Part shown: piece after piece, positions 15,385 through 23,898 of the stretch
How the letters are laid out: each line of letters starts with the position of its first letter
How positions within the stretch are numbered: position 1 is the stretch's first letter
DNA from: Saccharothrix sp. NRRL B-16348
GTDB taxonomy: Bacteria > Actinomycetota > Actinomycetes > Mycobacteriales > Pseudonocardiaceae
NCBI RefSeq assembly: GCF_001280085.1
Contig: NZ_LGED01000229.1
Span: forward strand, 26,301 to 90,300
Direction: 5' to 3'
Length of the DNA stretch: 64,000 nucleotides
Translations under genes and position numbers: made by a program
Notes under the pieces: model-generated
The model's database searches: none
Told to the model about the DNA's origin: nothing
Seen by the model: the letters and a program-made list of their open reading frames with translations, nothing else

Positions 15385-16200
15385 TCAGGCGGCCATCCCG
15401 GCGATCGCGTCGATCGCGTCGATCAACCGCGCGCCGTCCAGCAGCACGCGGTCGTTGTGGTCGGCGCCCGCGACCTCGACGGACCGGGCGCGGGCCGCCG
15501 CCGCCACCGCGCGGCTCTGCTCGGGCGGGACGATCGAGTCCGCCGAGCCGTAGACGACGGTGACCGGCGCGTCGACCCGCGCCACGTGCCGCTCGGTCGG
15601 GAACTCGTCCAGCAGCAGCCACCGGACCGGCAGGAACGGGTAGTGCCGCGCGCCGACCGACGCGAGGTCCGTGAACGGCGACCGCAGCACCAACCCGGCG
15701 GGCGGGTGCTCGACCGCGAGTTCCGCGACCACCGCCGATCCCAGGCTCTCGCCGAAGTAGACCAGCCGCTCGGGCGGCACCCCGGCGTCCCGGACCAGGT
15801 AGTCCCGGGCCGCGCGCACGTCCAGCGCCAGCCCGGCCTCCGTCGGGTCGCCGGGGTTGCCGCCGTAACCCCGGTAGTCGACCAGCAGCACCGACAGCCC
15901 CCGCGCGGTCAGCGCCCGGGCCAGCGGCACGCGCAGGTGCCGGTTGCCCGCGTTGCCGGGCGCGACCAGCACCGTCGCCCGCGCCGACTCGACCGGGAAG
16001 TGCCAGGCCGCCAGCCGCAGCCCGTCACCGGTGGTCAGCGTGACGTCCAGGCCGCCGTCCACCACCTCGCCCGCGCTCGGCAACGGCCCGCCGGTCGGCA
16101 GGTAGACGAGCTTGCGCTGGAACGCGAACGCGCCGCCGAACACCACGGCCACGATGATGGCGACCACCGCGACCACCGACAACACCCGCCCGCGCGTCAC
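15385..16200 (-). CDS. membrane-anchored alpha/beta hydrolase (BEM46-like)
   Basis: 271 residues. One N-terminal transmembrane anchor (about 6-26, VVAVVAIIVAVVFGGAFAF) is followed by QRKLVYLPTGGPLP, typical of the BEM46/YfhR-like hydrolases. Active site: nucleophile Ser in YFGESLGSAVVAEL, with acid Asp in VYGSADSIVPPEQ and His in GADHNDR. GTG 16200 overlaps the stop of the lipoprotein gene (GTGA). As the third gene of a kinase/lipoprotein/hydrolase operon it probably acts at the membrane surface on a lipid or ester. Substrate unknown. Confidence 0.85.
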   Translation of the reverse strand: MTRGRVLSVVAVVAIIVAVVFGGAFAFQRKLVYLPTGGPLPSAGEVVDGGLDVTLTTGDGLRLAAWHFPVESARATVLVAPGNAGNRHLRVPLARALTARGLSVLLVDYRGYGGNPGDPTEAGLALDVRAARDYLVRDAGVPPERLVYFGESLGSAVVAELAVEHPPAGLVLRSPFTDLASVGARHYPFLPVRWLLLDEFPTERHVARVDAPVTVVYGSADSIVPPEQSRAVAAAARARSVEVAGADHNDRVLLDGARLIDAIDAIAGMAA

Positions 16201-16385
16201 CCCGAGGTGGTGGTCGGCGCGGCGGTGGTCGAGGACGAGGTGGTCGGGTCGGGACGCTGCGTGAGCGTCGGCGTCGGCACCGGGTTCGCGGTGGACGTGA
16301 CCAACGGCTGCGGCTCGTCCTGGGTGGTGACACCACACCCGCCGACCAGCGCGGACGTCACCAACAAGATCGTCACCACCTTCAT
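16197..16385 (-). CDS. tiny putative lipoprotein
   Basis: 62 residues: signal peptide MKVVTILLVTSALVGGC with a lipobox V-G-G-C, then a Thr/Pro/Ser-rich tail (TSTANPVPTPTLTQRPDPTTSSSTTAAPTTT) without a globular domain. ATG 16385 overlaps the kinase TGA (ATGA), and its own TGA overlaps the hydrolase GTG. A lipid-anchored disordered peptide between a sensor kinase and a hydrolase may be an accessory to kinase sensing, but that is inference from position only. Confidence 0.7.
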   Translation of the reverse strand: MKVVTILLVTSALVGGCGVTTQDEPQPLVTSTANPVPTPTLTQRPDPTTSSSTTAAPTTTSG

Positions 16386-17743
16386 CCTCCGGCCTCCGGC
16401 AGCTCCACCACGAACCGGGCTCCGCCGCCCGGTCGATCCTCCACCCGCACGGTGCCGCCGTGCCGCTGCACGTGCTGCGCGACCAGCGCCAACCCGAGGC
16501 CGCTGCCGGTGCCCGCGCCGCGCCGTCCCGCCCGCGCGCCCCGGTCGAAGCGGTCGAAGATGCGGTCGCGCAGCTCGGGCGGCACACCCGGCCCGGCGTC
16601 GTCCACCTCGATCCGCGCCCGGCCGTCGTGCGCGAACACCCCGATCCGCACCACGCCGCCCGCGTGCCGCTCGGCGTTGTCGAGCAGGTTGTCGACGGCC
16701 CGGTCCAGCCGGCGGCGGTCGCCGAGCACCCGCGGCGGCGGCGTGCCGGTGTCCAGCGGGACCGGACCGCCCGGACGCGCCGCGACGACGTTGGCCACCA
16801 ACGACACCAGGTCGATCGTCTCCGACGTCGGGTCCTCGGCCTGCTGGTCGGCCCGGGAGATCTCCAGCAGGTCCACCACCATCCGCGCGAACCGGTCCAC
16901 TTCGGACGTCAGCAGGTCGAGCGCCTTGCCCGCCGTGCCGGGCACCTCCACCCGGCGGCGGCGCAGCACCTCGGCGGCGTTGACCATGGTCGTCAGCGGC
17001 GACCGCAGCTCGTGGCTGACGTCGCCCGCGAACCGCGCGTCCCGCCGCACCCGCTGCTCCAGCGCCTCGGCGGTCGCGTTGAACGTGGCGGCCAGCGAGG
17101 TCAGGTCCGGATCGGTCTGGGTCGGCAACCGGGCGCCCAGGTCACCGCCCGCGATCCGGGAGGCGGCGTTGGTCAGCTCGGTCAACGGCCGCAGCGCCCG
17201 CCTGCTCGCCCACGAGCCGAGCGCCACCCCCAGCAGGCCGCTGACCGCGGTGACCGCCACGAGCAGCGCGCTGAGGAAGCGGAACGTGCGGTCCAACTGC
17301 ACCAGCGGCGCCAACTCGACGTAAGCGCCGTCGGTCGACTCGATGGGCAGCGTCACGGCCAGCACCGGGATGCCGTCCACCAGGATCCGCTGCGCGGCGG
17401 GCGTGCCCGCCCGGCCCAGGTCGACCAGCCTCCGGGGCAGCTCCCGCGCGTCCACCTGCCGCCCGCTGGTCAGCACCTGGCCGTCGTGGAACAGCAGGAC
17501 GGTCGAGTCCGGCCCGGTGGTCAGCCCGGTCAGCAGCCCGGTCAACCCGTCGGAGCCGCTGCTCAACGCCGCGTCGACCAACCGCACGTTGACCTCGGCC
17601 TGCCGCACCGCGCTCTGCTCGCGCTGGCGCAGCATGTAACCGGACGTGAGGTTCCAGATCGCCACCGCCACCGCGCTGGTCAGCAACACCGAACCCAGCC
17701 CCATGACCAACGCGACCCGCCAACGCAACGAGAACCGACGCAT
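16382..17743 (-). CDS. HAMP-containing sensor histidine kinase
   Basis: 453 residues. TM1 is about 10-30, an extracytoplasmic sensor of about 120 residues follows, TM2 is about 150-170, then HAMP (ASRRALRPLTELTNAASRIAGGDLGARLP), HisKA with phosphoacceptor His in DVSHELRSPLTTMV, and HATPase_c with NLLDNAERHA, DDAGPGVPPEL and GSGLGLALV. ATG 17743 is preceded by GTG/CTG codons in frame. No response regulator is adjacent. The gene instead leads an overlapping operon with a 62-residue lipoprotein and an alpha/beta hydrolase. The cognate regulator must be elsewhere. Confidence 0.9.
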   Translation of the reverse strand: MRRFSLRWRVALVMGLGSVLLTSAVAVAIWNLTSGYMLRQREQSAVRQAEVNVRLVDAALSSGSDGLTGLLTGLTTGPDSTVLLFHDGQVLTSGRQVDARELPRRLVDLGRAGTPAAQRILVDGIPVLAVTLPIESTDGAYVELAPLVQLDRTFRFLSALLVAVTAVSGLLGVALGSWASRRALRPLTELTNAASRIAGGDLGARLPTQTDPDLTSLAATFNATAEALEQRVRRDARFAGDVSHELRSPLTTMVNAAEVLRRRRVEVPGTAGKALDLLTSEVDRFARMVVDLLEISRADQQAEDPTSETIDLVSLVANVVAARPGGPVPLDTGTPPPRVLGDRRRLDRAVDNLLDNAERHAGGVVRIGVFAHDGRARIEVDDAGPGVPPELRDRIFDRFDRGARAGRRGAGTGSGLGLALVAQHVQRHGGTVRVEDRPGGGARFVVELPEAGG

Positions 17744-17993
17744 CAGCACCCCACCCGGATCGCAGACCCCTCCTCGACCGGCGGCACGGAGCAGTCCGCC
17801 GGATGGGCACCACCCTGCCCGACACCGCACCGACCCGCAGGGGATCGCAAGCTGATCGCAAGGTTCGGCGCGGCGTTTTCCGGCCCGGCGCGCCCGTGCC
17901 GGCACGAGAATCCGGGTGCACGACCGGGCTCCGGCCGCCGAGGACGCGGCCACCGCCTGTCCCGCACCCGACGAGGAAGTCGATCCCCGCACT

Positions 17994-18185
17994 GTGACCG
18001 CCATCCCCGGTGACCACGACGTGTCCGCGCTAGTCCTGATCTGCGACCACTGCGGACGTGCGCACAACCGGCCCGATGAGCCCGCCGTGAGATGGCGGGC
18101 GCTGTGGGAGCAGGCCGTGGCCGCGGGCTGGCACGGCCTCGACCGCCCGGTCGGCCCCCACTTCTGCTTCCGCTGCGCCGACTGA
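17994..18185 (+). CDS. small putative zinc-ribbon protein
   Basis: 63 residues from GTG 17994. GTG 17916 in frame would add 26 residues. Two Cys pairs, ICDHCGRAH and FCFRCAD at the very C-terminus, suggest a single four-Cys zinc ribbon, with RWRALWEQAVAAGWHG between them. Such small proteins are common and uncharacterised in actinobacteria. Divergent from the histidine kinase operon. The 250 bp between them hold no other gene. Confidence 0.55.
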   Translation: MTAIPGDHDVSALVLICDHCGRAHNRPDEPAVRWRALWEQAVAAGWHGLDRPVGPHFCFRCAD

Positions 18186-18354
18186 CCCCGGCCGGCGCCG
18201 CGCCCGTGCCCTGAACCCCCCGCGTCGAGTCCGTCCAGGACCGCCTCACGGCACTCCGCGGTCCGGCTGCCGATACAGTACGGGGGTAGGGTGCGGCCGT
18301 GACCCTGTCGTGAGTGACGCCAGTCACCCCGCCTGACGTCCGAGTTGACTCGGG

Positions 18355-18369
18355 TACCCCCTGGGGGTA
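18355..18369. promoter_or_regulatory. CsoR-type operator
   Basis: Perfect inverted repeat TACCCCC-T-GGGGGTA, 61 bp upstream of the csoR start. CsoR proteins bind such G-tract/C-tract palindromes. A similar half site, TACGGGGGTA, lies at 18279-18288. Together they indicate Cu(I)-controlled expression of the downstream copper genes. Confidence 0.85.
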
Positions 18370-18430
18370 TGAATATCCCTGTCGGGATTCGCCGGCGGAA
18401 CACGCGACAGGTCGCCGAAGGGAGTGGGAC

Positions 18431-18712
18431 ATGAGGGGTTACACCTCTGACAAGGACGCCGTCCTCAAGCGCTTGCGCCGGGTCGAGGGGCAGGTCCGCG
18501 GGCTGCAGCGGATGGTCGAGGACGACGAGTACTGCATCGACGTCCTGACCCAGATCGCGGCGGCGACCAAGGCGCTCCAGGCGGTCTCCCTCGGCCTGCT
18601 CGACGAGCACCTGAAGCACTGCGTGGCCGACGCCCTCACCCAGGGTGGCGAAGGCGCCGACGCCAAGGTCCGCGAGGCGAGCGAGGCGATCGCCCGCCTC
18701 GTGCGCTCCTGA
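18431..18712 (+). CDS. csoR: CsoR family copper-sensing repressor
   Basis: 93 residues, all helical, with the CsoR signature KRLRRVEGQVRGLQRMVEDDEYCIDVLTQIAA. Cu(I) ligands C35, H60 and C64 (EYC, DEHLKHC) follow the C-H-C pattern of copper-responsive CsoR, as distinct from RcnR/FrmR types. Start ATG 18431 follows GAAGGGAGTGGGAC. It sits just downstream of a CsoR operator and upstream of copZ, the secreted protein and copA, so it should derepress them when Cu(I) binds. Confidence 0.94.
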   Translation: MRGYTSDKDAVLKRLRRVEGQVRGLQRMVEDDEYCIDVLTQIAAATKALQAVSLGLLDEHLKHCVADALTQGGEGADAKVREASEAIARLVRS

Positions 18713-18792
18713 CCGTCGGCGAACCGCCCGAACCGGACTGCCCGACGCGAACCGAACCACCCACACCGAACCAACGAACCAGGAGCACTCCG

Positions 18793-18999
18793 ATGGCCGA
18801 GTCCACTTTCACCGTCACCGGCATGACCTGCGACCACTGCGTCGCGTCCGTGACCGAGGAGGTCACCAAGATCGACGGCGTGACCGGTGTGGCCGTCGAC
18901 CTGCCGACCGGCGCGGTCAAGGTGACCAGCGCCGACCCGGTCGCCGAGGCGGACGTCCGCGCGGCCGTCGAAGAGGCGGGTTACGCGCTCGCCGGCTGA
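18793..18999 (+). CDS. copZ: CopZ-like copper chaperone (HMA domain)
   Basis: 68 residues, a single heavy-metal-associated domain with the copper motif GMTCDHC (C13, C16 region) and the beta-alpha-beta-beta-alpha-beta pattern ending EAGYALAG. It would hand Cu(I) to the N-terminal HMA domain of CopA encoded downstream. AGGAGC lies upstream of ATG 18793. An 8-bp-stem hairpin (19040-19065) lies between it and the next gene and may tune expression. Confidence 0.92.
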   Translation: MAESTFTVTGMTCDHCVASVTEEVTKIDGVTGVAVDLPTGAVKVTSADPVAEADVRAAVEEAGYALAG

Positions 19000-19089
19000 T
19001 CGGACCGAGCCGGTCCATCCCGGCACAGCAGCCGACCCTGGAGCCCGTCCGGAGTGGCGGGCTCCACCACAGTCTTCGAGGACTGACCA

Positions 19090-20043
19090 ATGAACACAGC
19101 AGCGAAGCTCTCCGCCTACGGTGCGGTGCTCGCCCTGGTCGCCGGTGGCGCCTGGGCAGCCGGTAGCGCTGTCGGTCCCTTCGCCGTCGAAGCCGCTCCG
19201 AGCGGCCGGGACGGCACGTCCGGTGCTGAGGGCGCCGGGCACGGGGACGACCACAGCGGCACCGTCGCGGAGACCGCGCAGGACCAGCCCGCGGGGCTGG
19301 CGTCGTCCAGGGGCGGTTACACCCTCGCGCCCACCGACACGACGCTGACCACGGGAACCGACTCCTTCTCCTTCCGGATCCTCGGCCCCGACGGCGCCGC
19401 GGTGACCGGGTTCGACGTCGAGCACGACAAGCGGATGCACCTCATCGCGATCCGACGCGACACCTCGAACTTCCGCCACGTGCACCCCGAGATGGCGGCC
19501 GATGGCACGTGGACCGTGCCGCTGTCGTTGCCCGACGCCGGCAGCTACCGCGTGTTCGCCGACTTCAAGCCGACCGGCGGCGAAGACGTCACGCTCGGTG
19601 TCGACGTCAACGCGGCGGGTGCGTTCGAACCGCGCGCCTACCAGCCGTCACGGGTCTCCGAAGTCGACGGCTACCAGGTCCGCCTCGACGGCGACCTCGT
19701 GCCCGGCAAGGCCTCGCCCGTGCGGCTGACCGTGAGCAAGGGCGGCGTGCCGGTCACCGACCTGCAGCCCTACCTGGCGGCGTATGGTCACCTGGTGGCG
19801 CTGCGCGAGGGCGACCTGGCCTACCTCCACGTGCACCCCGAGGGCGTGCCCGGCGACGGCAGGACGCCCGCCGGCCCGGAGATCGCGTTCGTCGCCGAGG
19901 TGCCGTCGGCCGGTGGCTACCGGCTGTTCCTGGACTTCCAGCACGACGGGGTCGTGCGCACGGCCGAGTTCACCGTGGACACCGATGGCGCCCCCGTGGA
20001 CGAGGTCGAGCCCGAGGCGGAGGAGGAGCACGGCCATGGCTGA
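19090..20043 (+). CDS. secreted His/Met-containing protein of the copper locus
   Basis: 317 residues. A signal peptide or membrane anchor (about 5-27) is followed by a linker with GHGDDHSG, then two similar beta domains. Each has a potential metal site: [13 protein letters not shown]...FRHVHPEM (about 116-138) and [21 protein letters not shown] (about 236-256). The tail ends EEEHGHG. The repeated HLVALR/HVHPE pattern resembles heavy-metal-binding YtkA-like proteins found in actinobacterial copper clusters. It probably binds copper outside the membrane. The stop overlaps copA by 8 bp. Confidence 0.75.
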   Translation: MNTAAKLSAYGAVLALVAGGAWAAGSAVGPFAVEAAPSGRDGTSGAEGAGHGDDHSGTVAETAQDQPAGLASSRGGYTLAPTDTTLTTGTDSFSFRILGPDGAAVTGFDVEHDKRMHLIAIRRDTSNFRHVHPEMAADGTWTVPLSLPDAGSYRVFADFKPTGGEDVTLGVDVNAAGAFEPRAYQPSRVSEVDGYQVRLDGDLVPGKASPVRLTVSKGGVPVTDLQPYLAAYGHLVALREGDLAYLHVHPEGVPGDGRTPAGPEIAFVAEVPSAGGYRLFLDFQHDGVVRTAEFTVDTDGAPVDEVEPEAEEEHGHG

Positions 20044-22249
20044 CACGCAGCTCGAACTGGCGATCACCGGCATGACCTGCGCCTCGTGCGCCTCGCGGAT
20101 CGAGCGCAAGCTGAACAAGCTCGACGGCGTGACCGCGACGGTGAACTACGCGACCGAGAAGGCGCGCGTCACCTTCCCGGACGACGTCGACCCGCGGGTC
20201 CTGGTCGAGCAGGTCGAGGCCGCCGGCTACCAGGCCGCGCTGCCCGTCGTCGAGACCGACCAGCCCGAAGCCCCGGTGGACGAGGACCCGACCGCCGCGC
20301 TGCGGCAGCGGCTGGTCGTGTCCACGGTGCTGGCGGTGCCCGTGGTCCTGCTGGCGATGGTGCCGGCGTTGCAGTTCACCTACTGGCAGTGGATCTCGCT
20401 GACGTTGGCGGCGCCGGTGCTGGTGTGGGGCGCGTGGCCGTTCCACCGGGCGGCGTGGACGAACCTGCGGCACGGCGCGGCCACCATGGACACGCTGATC
20501 TCGATGGGCACGATCGCGTCGTTCGCGTGGTCGTTGTACGCGCTGCTGTTCGGCACGGCGGGTGTGGCGGGGATGACGCACCCGTTCGAGCTGACCGTGC
20601 AGCGCACCGACGGTGCGGGCGCGATCTACCTCGAAGTGGCCGCGGGCGTCACGGTGTACATCCTGGCGGGCCGTTACTTCGAGGTCCGGTCGAAGCGGCG
20701 GGCCGGTGCGGCGTTGCGGGCGTTGCTCGAACTCGGCGCCAAGGACGTGGCCGTGCTGCGTGGCCAAGACGGGGGGTACGGGCGCGAGGTCCGCGTCCCG
20801 ATCGGCGAGCTGGCCGTGGGCGACCGGTTCGTGGTGCGGCCCGGGGAGAAGATCGCCACCGACGGTGTGGTGGCCGACGGCAGTTCGGCGGTCGACGCGA
20901 GCATGCTGACCGGCGAGTCGGTGCCGGTCGAGGTCGGCCCCGGTGACGCGGTGGTCGGCGCGACCGTCAACGCGGGCGGTCGGCTCGTGGTGCGGGCGAC
21001 GCGGGTCGGGGCGGACACCCAGCTGGCGCAGATGGCCAGGCTGGTCGAGGACGCGCAGAACGGCAAGGCGCAGGCGCAACGGCTGGCCGACCGGATCTCG
21101 GCGATCTTCGTGCCGATCGTGATCGCGTTGTCGGTCGGGACGCTGGCGTTCTGGCTCGGCGCGGGCGGTGGCGTGTCGGCGGCGTTCACGGCGGCGGTCG
21201 CGGTGCTGATCATCGCGTGCCCGTGCGCCCTGGGGCTGGCCACGCCGACCGCGCTGCTGGTCGGCACCGGGCGCGGCGCGCAGCTCGGCATCCTGATCAA
21301 GGGACCGGAGGTGCTGGAGTCGACCCGGCGGGTGGACACGGTGGTGCTGGACAAGACCGGCACCGTCACCAGCGGGCGGATGAGCCTGGTCTCCGTGCAC
21401 ACGGCGGCCGGCGTCGAGGAGGACGAGGTGCTGCGGCTGGCCGGGGCACTGGAGGACGCCTCCGAGCACCCGATCGCCAAGGCCGTCGCGGTCGGTGCGG
21501 CCGAGCGGGTCGGTGAGCTGCCCGGGGTCGAGGGTTTCCAGAACCTCGAAGGGCTGGGCGTGCAGGGCGTGGTCGACGGGCACGCGCTGATCGTCGGGCG
21601 CGAGCGCTTGCTGGCCGAGTGGGGCGTGCACCTGGACGGTCCGCTGGCCGAGGCGAAGCGTGCGGCGGAGGCCAAGGGTCGCACGGCGGTCCTGGTCGCG
21701 TGGGACGGCGAGGCGCGGGCGGTGCTGGTCGTGGCCGACACCGTGAAGCCGACGTCCGCCGAGGCGATCCGGCAGTTGCGCGACCTCGGCCTGACGCCGG
21801 TGCTGCTGACCGGCGACAACGAGGCCGCCGCGCGTGCCGTGGCCGCCGAGGTCGGGATCACCGAGGTCGTCGCCGAGGTGCTGCCGAAGGACAAGGTCGA
21901 CGTGATCGCCCGGCTCCAGGGCGAGGGCAAGGTCGTGGCGATGGTGGGTGACGGCGTGAACGACGCCGCCGCGCTCGCCAAGGCCGACCTGGGCCTGGCG
22001 ATGGGCACCGGCACCGACGCGGCGATCGAGGCAGGCGACCTGACGCTCGTGCGGGGCGACCTGCGTGCGGCGGCGGACGCGATCCGGCTGTCCCGGCGGA
22101 TGATCGCGGGTGCGGCGATGGCGTTCTCGTCGGTCTTCGTGGTGTCGAACAGCCTGCGGTTGCGCGGCTTCCGCAGCACGGCGGGCGCGCAGGCGCGGCC
22201 GACCCGTTCGACGGAGTCCACGCAGGACAAGGTGCCCGCCTCCGTCTGA
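20036..22249 (+). CDS. copA: CopA-type Cu(I) P1B-ATPase with apparent internal deletion
   Basis: 737 residues. N-terminal HMA domain with GMTCASC (C15, C18), actuator loop [12 protein letters not shown] metal motif at 395-397, phosphorylation site DKTGT (D439), SEHPIAKA, and [26 protein letters not shown]. In CopA proteins the segment after ADAIRLSRR normally contains about 30 residues, including the NLFWAFAYN helix, before [18 protein letters not shown]. Here the two parts are joined directly at residue 689 (near base 22100). The missing helix carries the Tyr-Asn copper ligands. ATG 20036 was chosen because it starts the HMA domain and overlaps the previous stop. Confidence 0.9.
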   Translation: MADTQLELAITGMTCASCASRIERKLNKLDGVTATVNYATEKARVTFPDDVDPRVLVEQVEAAGYQAALPVVETDQPEAPVDEDPTAALRQRLVVSTVLAVPVVLLAMVPALQFTYWQWISLTLAAPVLVWGAWPFHRAAWTNLRHGAATMDTLISMGTIASFAWSLYALLFGTAGVAGMTHPFELTVQRTDGAGAIYLEVAAGVTVYILAGRYFEVRSKRRAGAALRALLELGAKDVAVLRGQDGGYGREVRVPIGELAVGDRFVVRPGEKIATDGVVADGSSAVDASMLTGESVPVEVGPGDAVVGATVNAGGRLVVRATRVGADTQLAQMARLVEDAQNGKAQAQRLADRISAIFVPIVIALSVGTLAFWLGAGGGVSAAFTAAVAVLIIACPCALGLATPTALLVGTGRGAQLGILIKGPEVLESTRRVDTVVLDKTGTVTSGRMSLVSVHTAAGVEEDEVLRLAGALEDASEHPIAKAVAVGAAERVGELPGVEGFQNLEGLGVQGVVDGHALIVGRERLLAEWGVHLDGPLAEAKRAAEAKGRTAVLVAWDGEARAVLVVADTVKPTSAEAIRQLRDLGLTPVLLTGDNEAAARAVAAEVGITEVVAEVLPKDKVDVIARLQGEGKVVAMVGDGVNDAAALAKADLGLAMGTGTDAAIEAGDLTLVRGDLRAAADAIRLSRRMIAGAAMAFSSVFVVSNSLRLRGFRSTAGAQARPTRSTESTQDKVPASV

Positions 22250-22262
22250 CACCGCTTCACCG

Positions 22263-22290
22263 TGGCCCGGAGCCGGTCGGCTCCGGGCCA
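22263..22290 (+). terminator. hairpin terminator after copA
   Basis: Perfect 12-bp stem TGGCCCGGAGCC/GGCTCCGGGCCA with loop GGTC, 13 bp after the copA stop. It precedes the 22-bp repeat array that belongs to the convergent GNAT gene. Confidence 0.8.
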
Positions 22291-22299
22291 CTTGGCGTG

Positions 22300-22409
22300 T
22301 TCTGAGCGTTGAATTCACGTGTTCTGAACGTAGGACACGCGCGACGCGAACGTAGGACACGCGCGTTCTGAACGTAGGACACGCGCGGGGTGAAGGTAGG
22401 ACTCTCGGG
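22300..22409 (-). repeat. 22-bp-period 3' repeat array, copy 1 (after GNAT gene)
   Basis: Five units of exactly 22 bp read on the minus strand from 22409 to 22300, starting at the base after the GNAT stop codon. The three middle units share GTGTCCTACGTTC (plus-strand GAACGTAGGACACGCGCG at 22326, 22348 and 22370). The first unit is GAGTCCTACCTTC-like. The last is GAATTCAACGCTCAGAA. 22 is not a multiple of 3, so it is non-coding. The same order of variants recurs at 49.5 and 49.7 kb. Confidence 0.9.
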
Positions 22410-22985
22410 TTAGGGGGAGGGGCGCCAGAGGGGGAGCAGGAGTGGGCCGTTGTCGGGGAGGGGGATCGGGGCGCCGGCCGGGGCGAAGCCGTGGCGGGTG
22501 TAGAGAGCGGCGCTGCGCGGGGTGCTGGCTTCCAGGTACACCGGTTGGCGTTCGGCGTCGGCGAGGGCCAGGCGGTGGCGCAGGATCGCGGCGCCGACGC
22601 CTCGGCCCCGGCTCGCCGGGATCACCGCCATCGACGCCAGGTACAGGTGCGGCACGTCGGGGTGGGGCAGGGCGACCGCCGCCGCCATGCGCCGCAACGC
22701 CGGGTTCGCGCGAGCCTGCTCCGCCACCGCTTCCGCTTGCTGTCGCAAGGGTTCGGCGGACTCCAGCGCCATCCACGTGGACACGCCGACGATGTCTCCG
22801 TCGTGCTCGGCGATCACGACTTCTTGCGTCTCCAACGCATCGGCCAGCCAAGCGCGGAACAGGGCCGAGAAGTCGTGCCCGGCCATCGCCCACGCGGTCA
22901 CCGCTTCGTCCGCGCACGCGGCGGCGTAGGCCGGGACGATCCGGTCCAGCTCATCAAGTCCCGCAGTCCTTCGTACGCTGTACAC
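22410..22985 (-). CDS. GNAT-family N-acetyltransferase
   Basis: 191 residues from GTG 22985 (YSVRRTAGLDELDRIVPAY). The acetyl-CoA-binding motif is VIPASRGRGVGAAIL (motif A, Q/R-x-x-G-x-G/A), preceded by LYLASMAV and followed by VYLEASTPRSAALYTRHGFAP. The family modifies small molecules or proteins, and no substrate can be assigned. Divergent from the TetR gene at 23065, with a perfect operator-like palindrome between them, so the TetR may control it. The stop codon is immediately followed by the 22-bp repeat array. Confidence 0.88.
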   Translation of the reverse strand: MYSVRRTAGLDELDRIVPAYAAACADEAVTAWAMAGHDFSALFRAWLADALETQEVVIAEHDGDIVGVSTWMALESAEPLRQQAEAVAEQARANPALRRMAAAVALPHPDVPHLYLASMAVIPASRGRGVGAAILRHRLALADAERQPVYLEASTPRSAALYTRHGFAPAGAPIPLPDNGPLLLPLWRPSP

Positions 22986-23027
22986 AAGGGCAGTGTTCCG
23001 TGGTAGGCATGCATTGTTGAGGGAATA

Positions 23028-23050
23028 CGTCACACAACGGGTGTGTGACG
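23028..23050. promoter_or_regulatory. TetR-type operator between GNAT and TetR genes
   Basis: Perfect inverted repeat with 9-bp arms CGTCACACA/TGTGTGACG and a 5-bp spacer, ending just before the AAAGGAGG ribosome binding site of the TetR gene. The placement suggests autoregulation and control of the divergent GNAT gene. Confidence 0.75.
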
Positions 23051-23064
23051 AAAGGAGGCCGACC

Positions 23065-23898
23065 GTGCGTTGTGCGCAGTGCGGCGCCGAGCTCGCGCGT
23101 GCCACCCGGGGCCGACCACGCCGGTACTGCGGAAGGGCCTGCCAGGCACGGGCCTACCGCGCGCGCAAGGACGGCGGACCCGCCCGGAAGACCTTTGTGG
23201 ACAGAGCCGGTCCGGCGCCGCTCGACCGCGAGCTGGTGGTGCGCACCGCCATCCGGCTCGCCGACGCGGAAGGGCTCCGCGCCGTGTCGATGCGACTCGT
23301 CGCCGCACGGCTCGGCACGTCCACGATGTCCTTGTACCAGCACGTTTCCCGCAAGGACGACCTCGTCACGGCCATGGTCGACACCGTCCTCGCCGAACAC
23401 CGCCCACCCCCGCCCCGCACGACCGGCTGGCGCGCCCTGCTCGACCACGAAGCCCGCGAGGAGTGGGCGCTCTACCAACGGCACCCGTGGTCGCTGACCG
23501 CCCTCGCCACCACCCGCCCGCCGCTGGGCCGCGCCGTGCTGGAGACCGTGGACCGGTTCCTCGCGGTCCTCGCCGGGCACGGCCTCGACCACCGCACCGG
23601 CCTGGAGGTGTACCTGCTGGTGAGCGGGTACGTGCAGGGCACGGCCCTGATGGCGGTCGCGGAGCACGAGGCGGTCCGTGACACCGGCGTCGGCGCCGAC
23701 CACTGGTGGCACGCCCGGCTCGGCCGCCTCGCGGGCGCGATCGGCTCGAACCGCTACCCGTGGCTGACCGAGCTGGCCGCCGACCCGCCCACCGCGGCCG
23801 ACCTCGACGGCTGGTTCGACTTCGGCCTGCGCCGCGTGCTGGACGGCATCGCAGCACTCCTCGAACCCGGCTCAGGCACGCCCGATCGCCGAGGTTGA
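23065..23898 (+). CDS. TetR-family regulator with N-terminal zinc ribbon
   Basis: 277 residues from GTG 23065, with AAAGGAGG at 23051-23058. Residues 1-33 form a Cys-rich finger (CAQCGAEL...YCGRACQARAYRARK; four Cys) fused to a TetR helix-turn-helix (about 55-100; RTAIRLADAEG, MRLVAARLGTSTMSLYQHVSRKDDL). A TetR_C-like ligand domain follows. The extra finger is unusual for TetR proteins but occurs in actinobacteria, and might add DNA or metal binding. Its 3' end overlaps the convergent LacI gene by 27 bp. Confidence 0.88.
   Translation: MRCAQCGAELARATRGRPRRYCGRACQARAYRARKDGGPARKTFVDRAGPAPLDRELVVRTAIRLADAEGLRAVSMRLVAARLGTSTMSLYQHVSRKDDLVTAMVDTVLAEHRPPPPRTTGWRALLDHEAREEWALYQRHPWSLTALATTRPPLGRAVLETVDRFLAVLAGHGLDHRTGLEVYLLVSGYVQGTALMAVAEHEAVRDTGVGADHWWHARLGRLAGAIGSNRYPWLTELAADPPTAADLDGWFDFGLRRVLDGIAALLEPGSGTPDRRG

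Noticed and set aside
15385..16587. A 400-residue hydrolase start at 16587
   Set aside because: The upstream part is antisense-frame sequence of the lipoprotein and kinase genes; GTG 16200 overlaps the lipoprotein stop and directly precedes the membrane anchor.
22294..22409. Repeat array as a CRISPR array
   Set aside because: Units are 22 bp with only 4-nt variable parts, spacers are absent and no cas gene is nearby.
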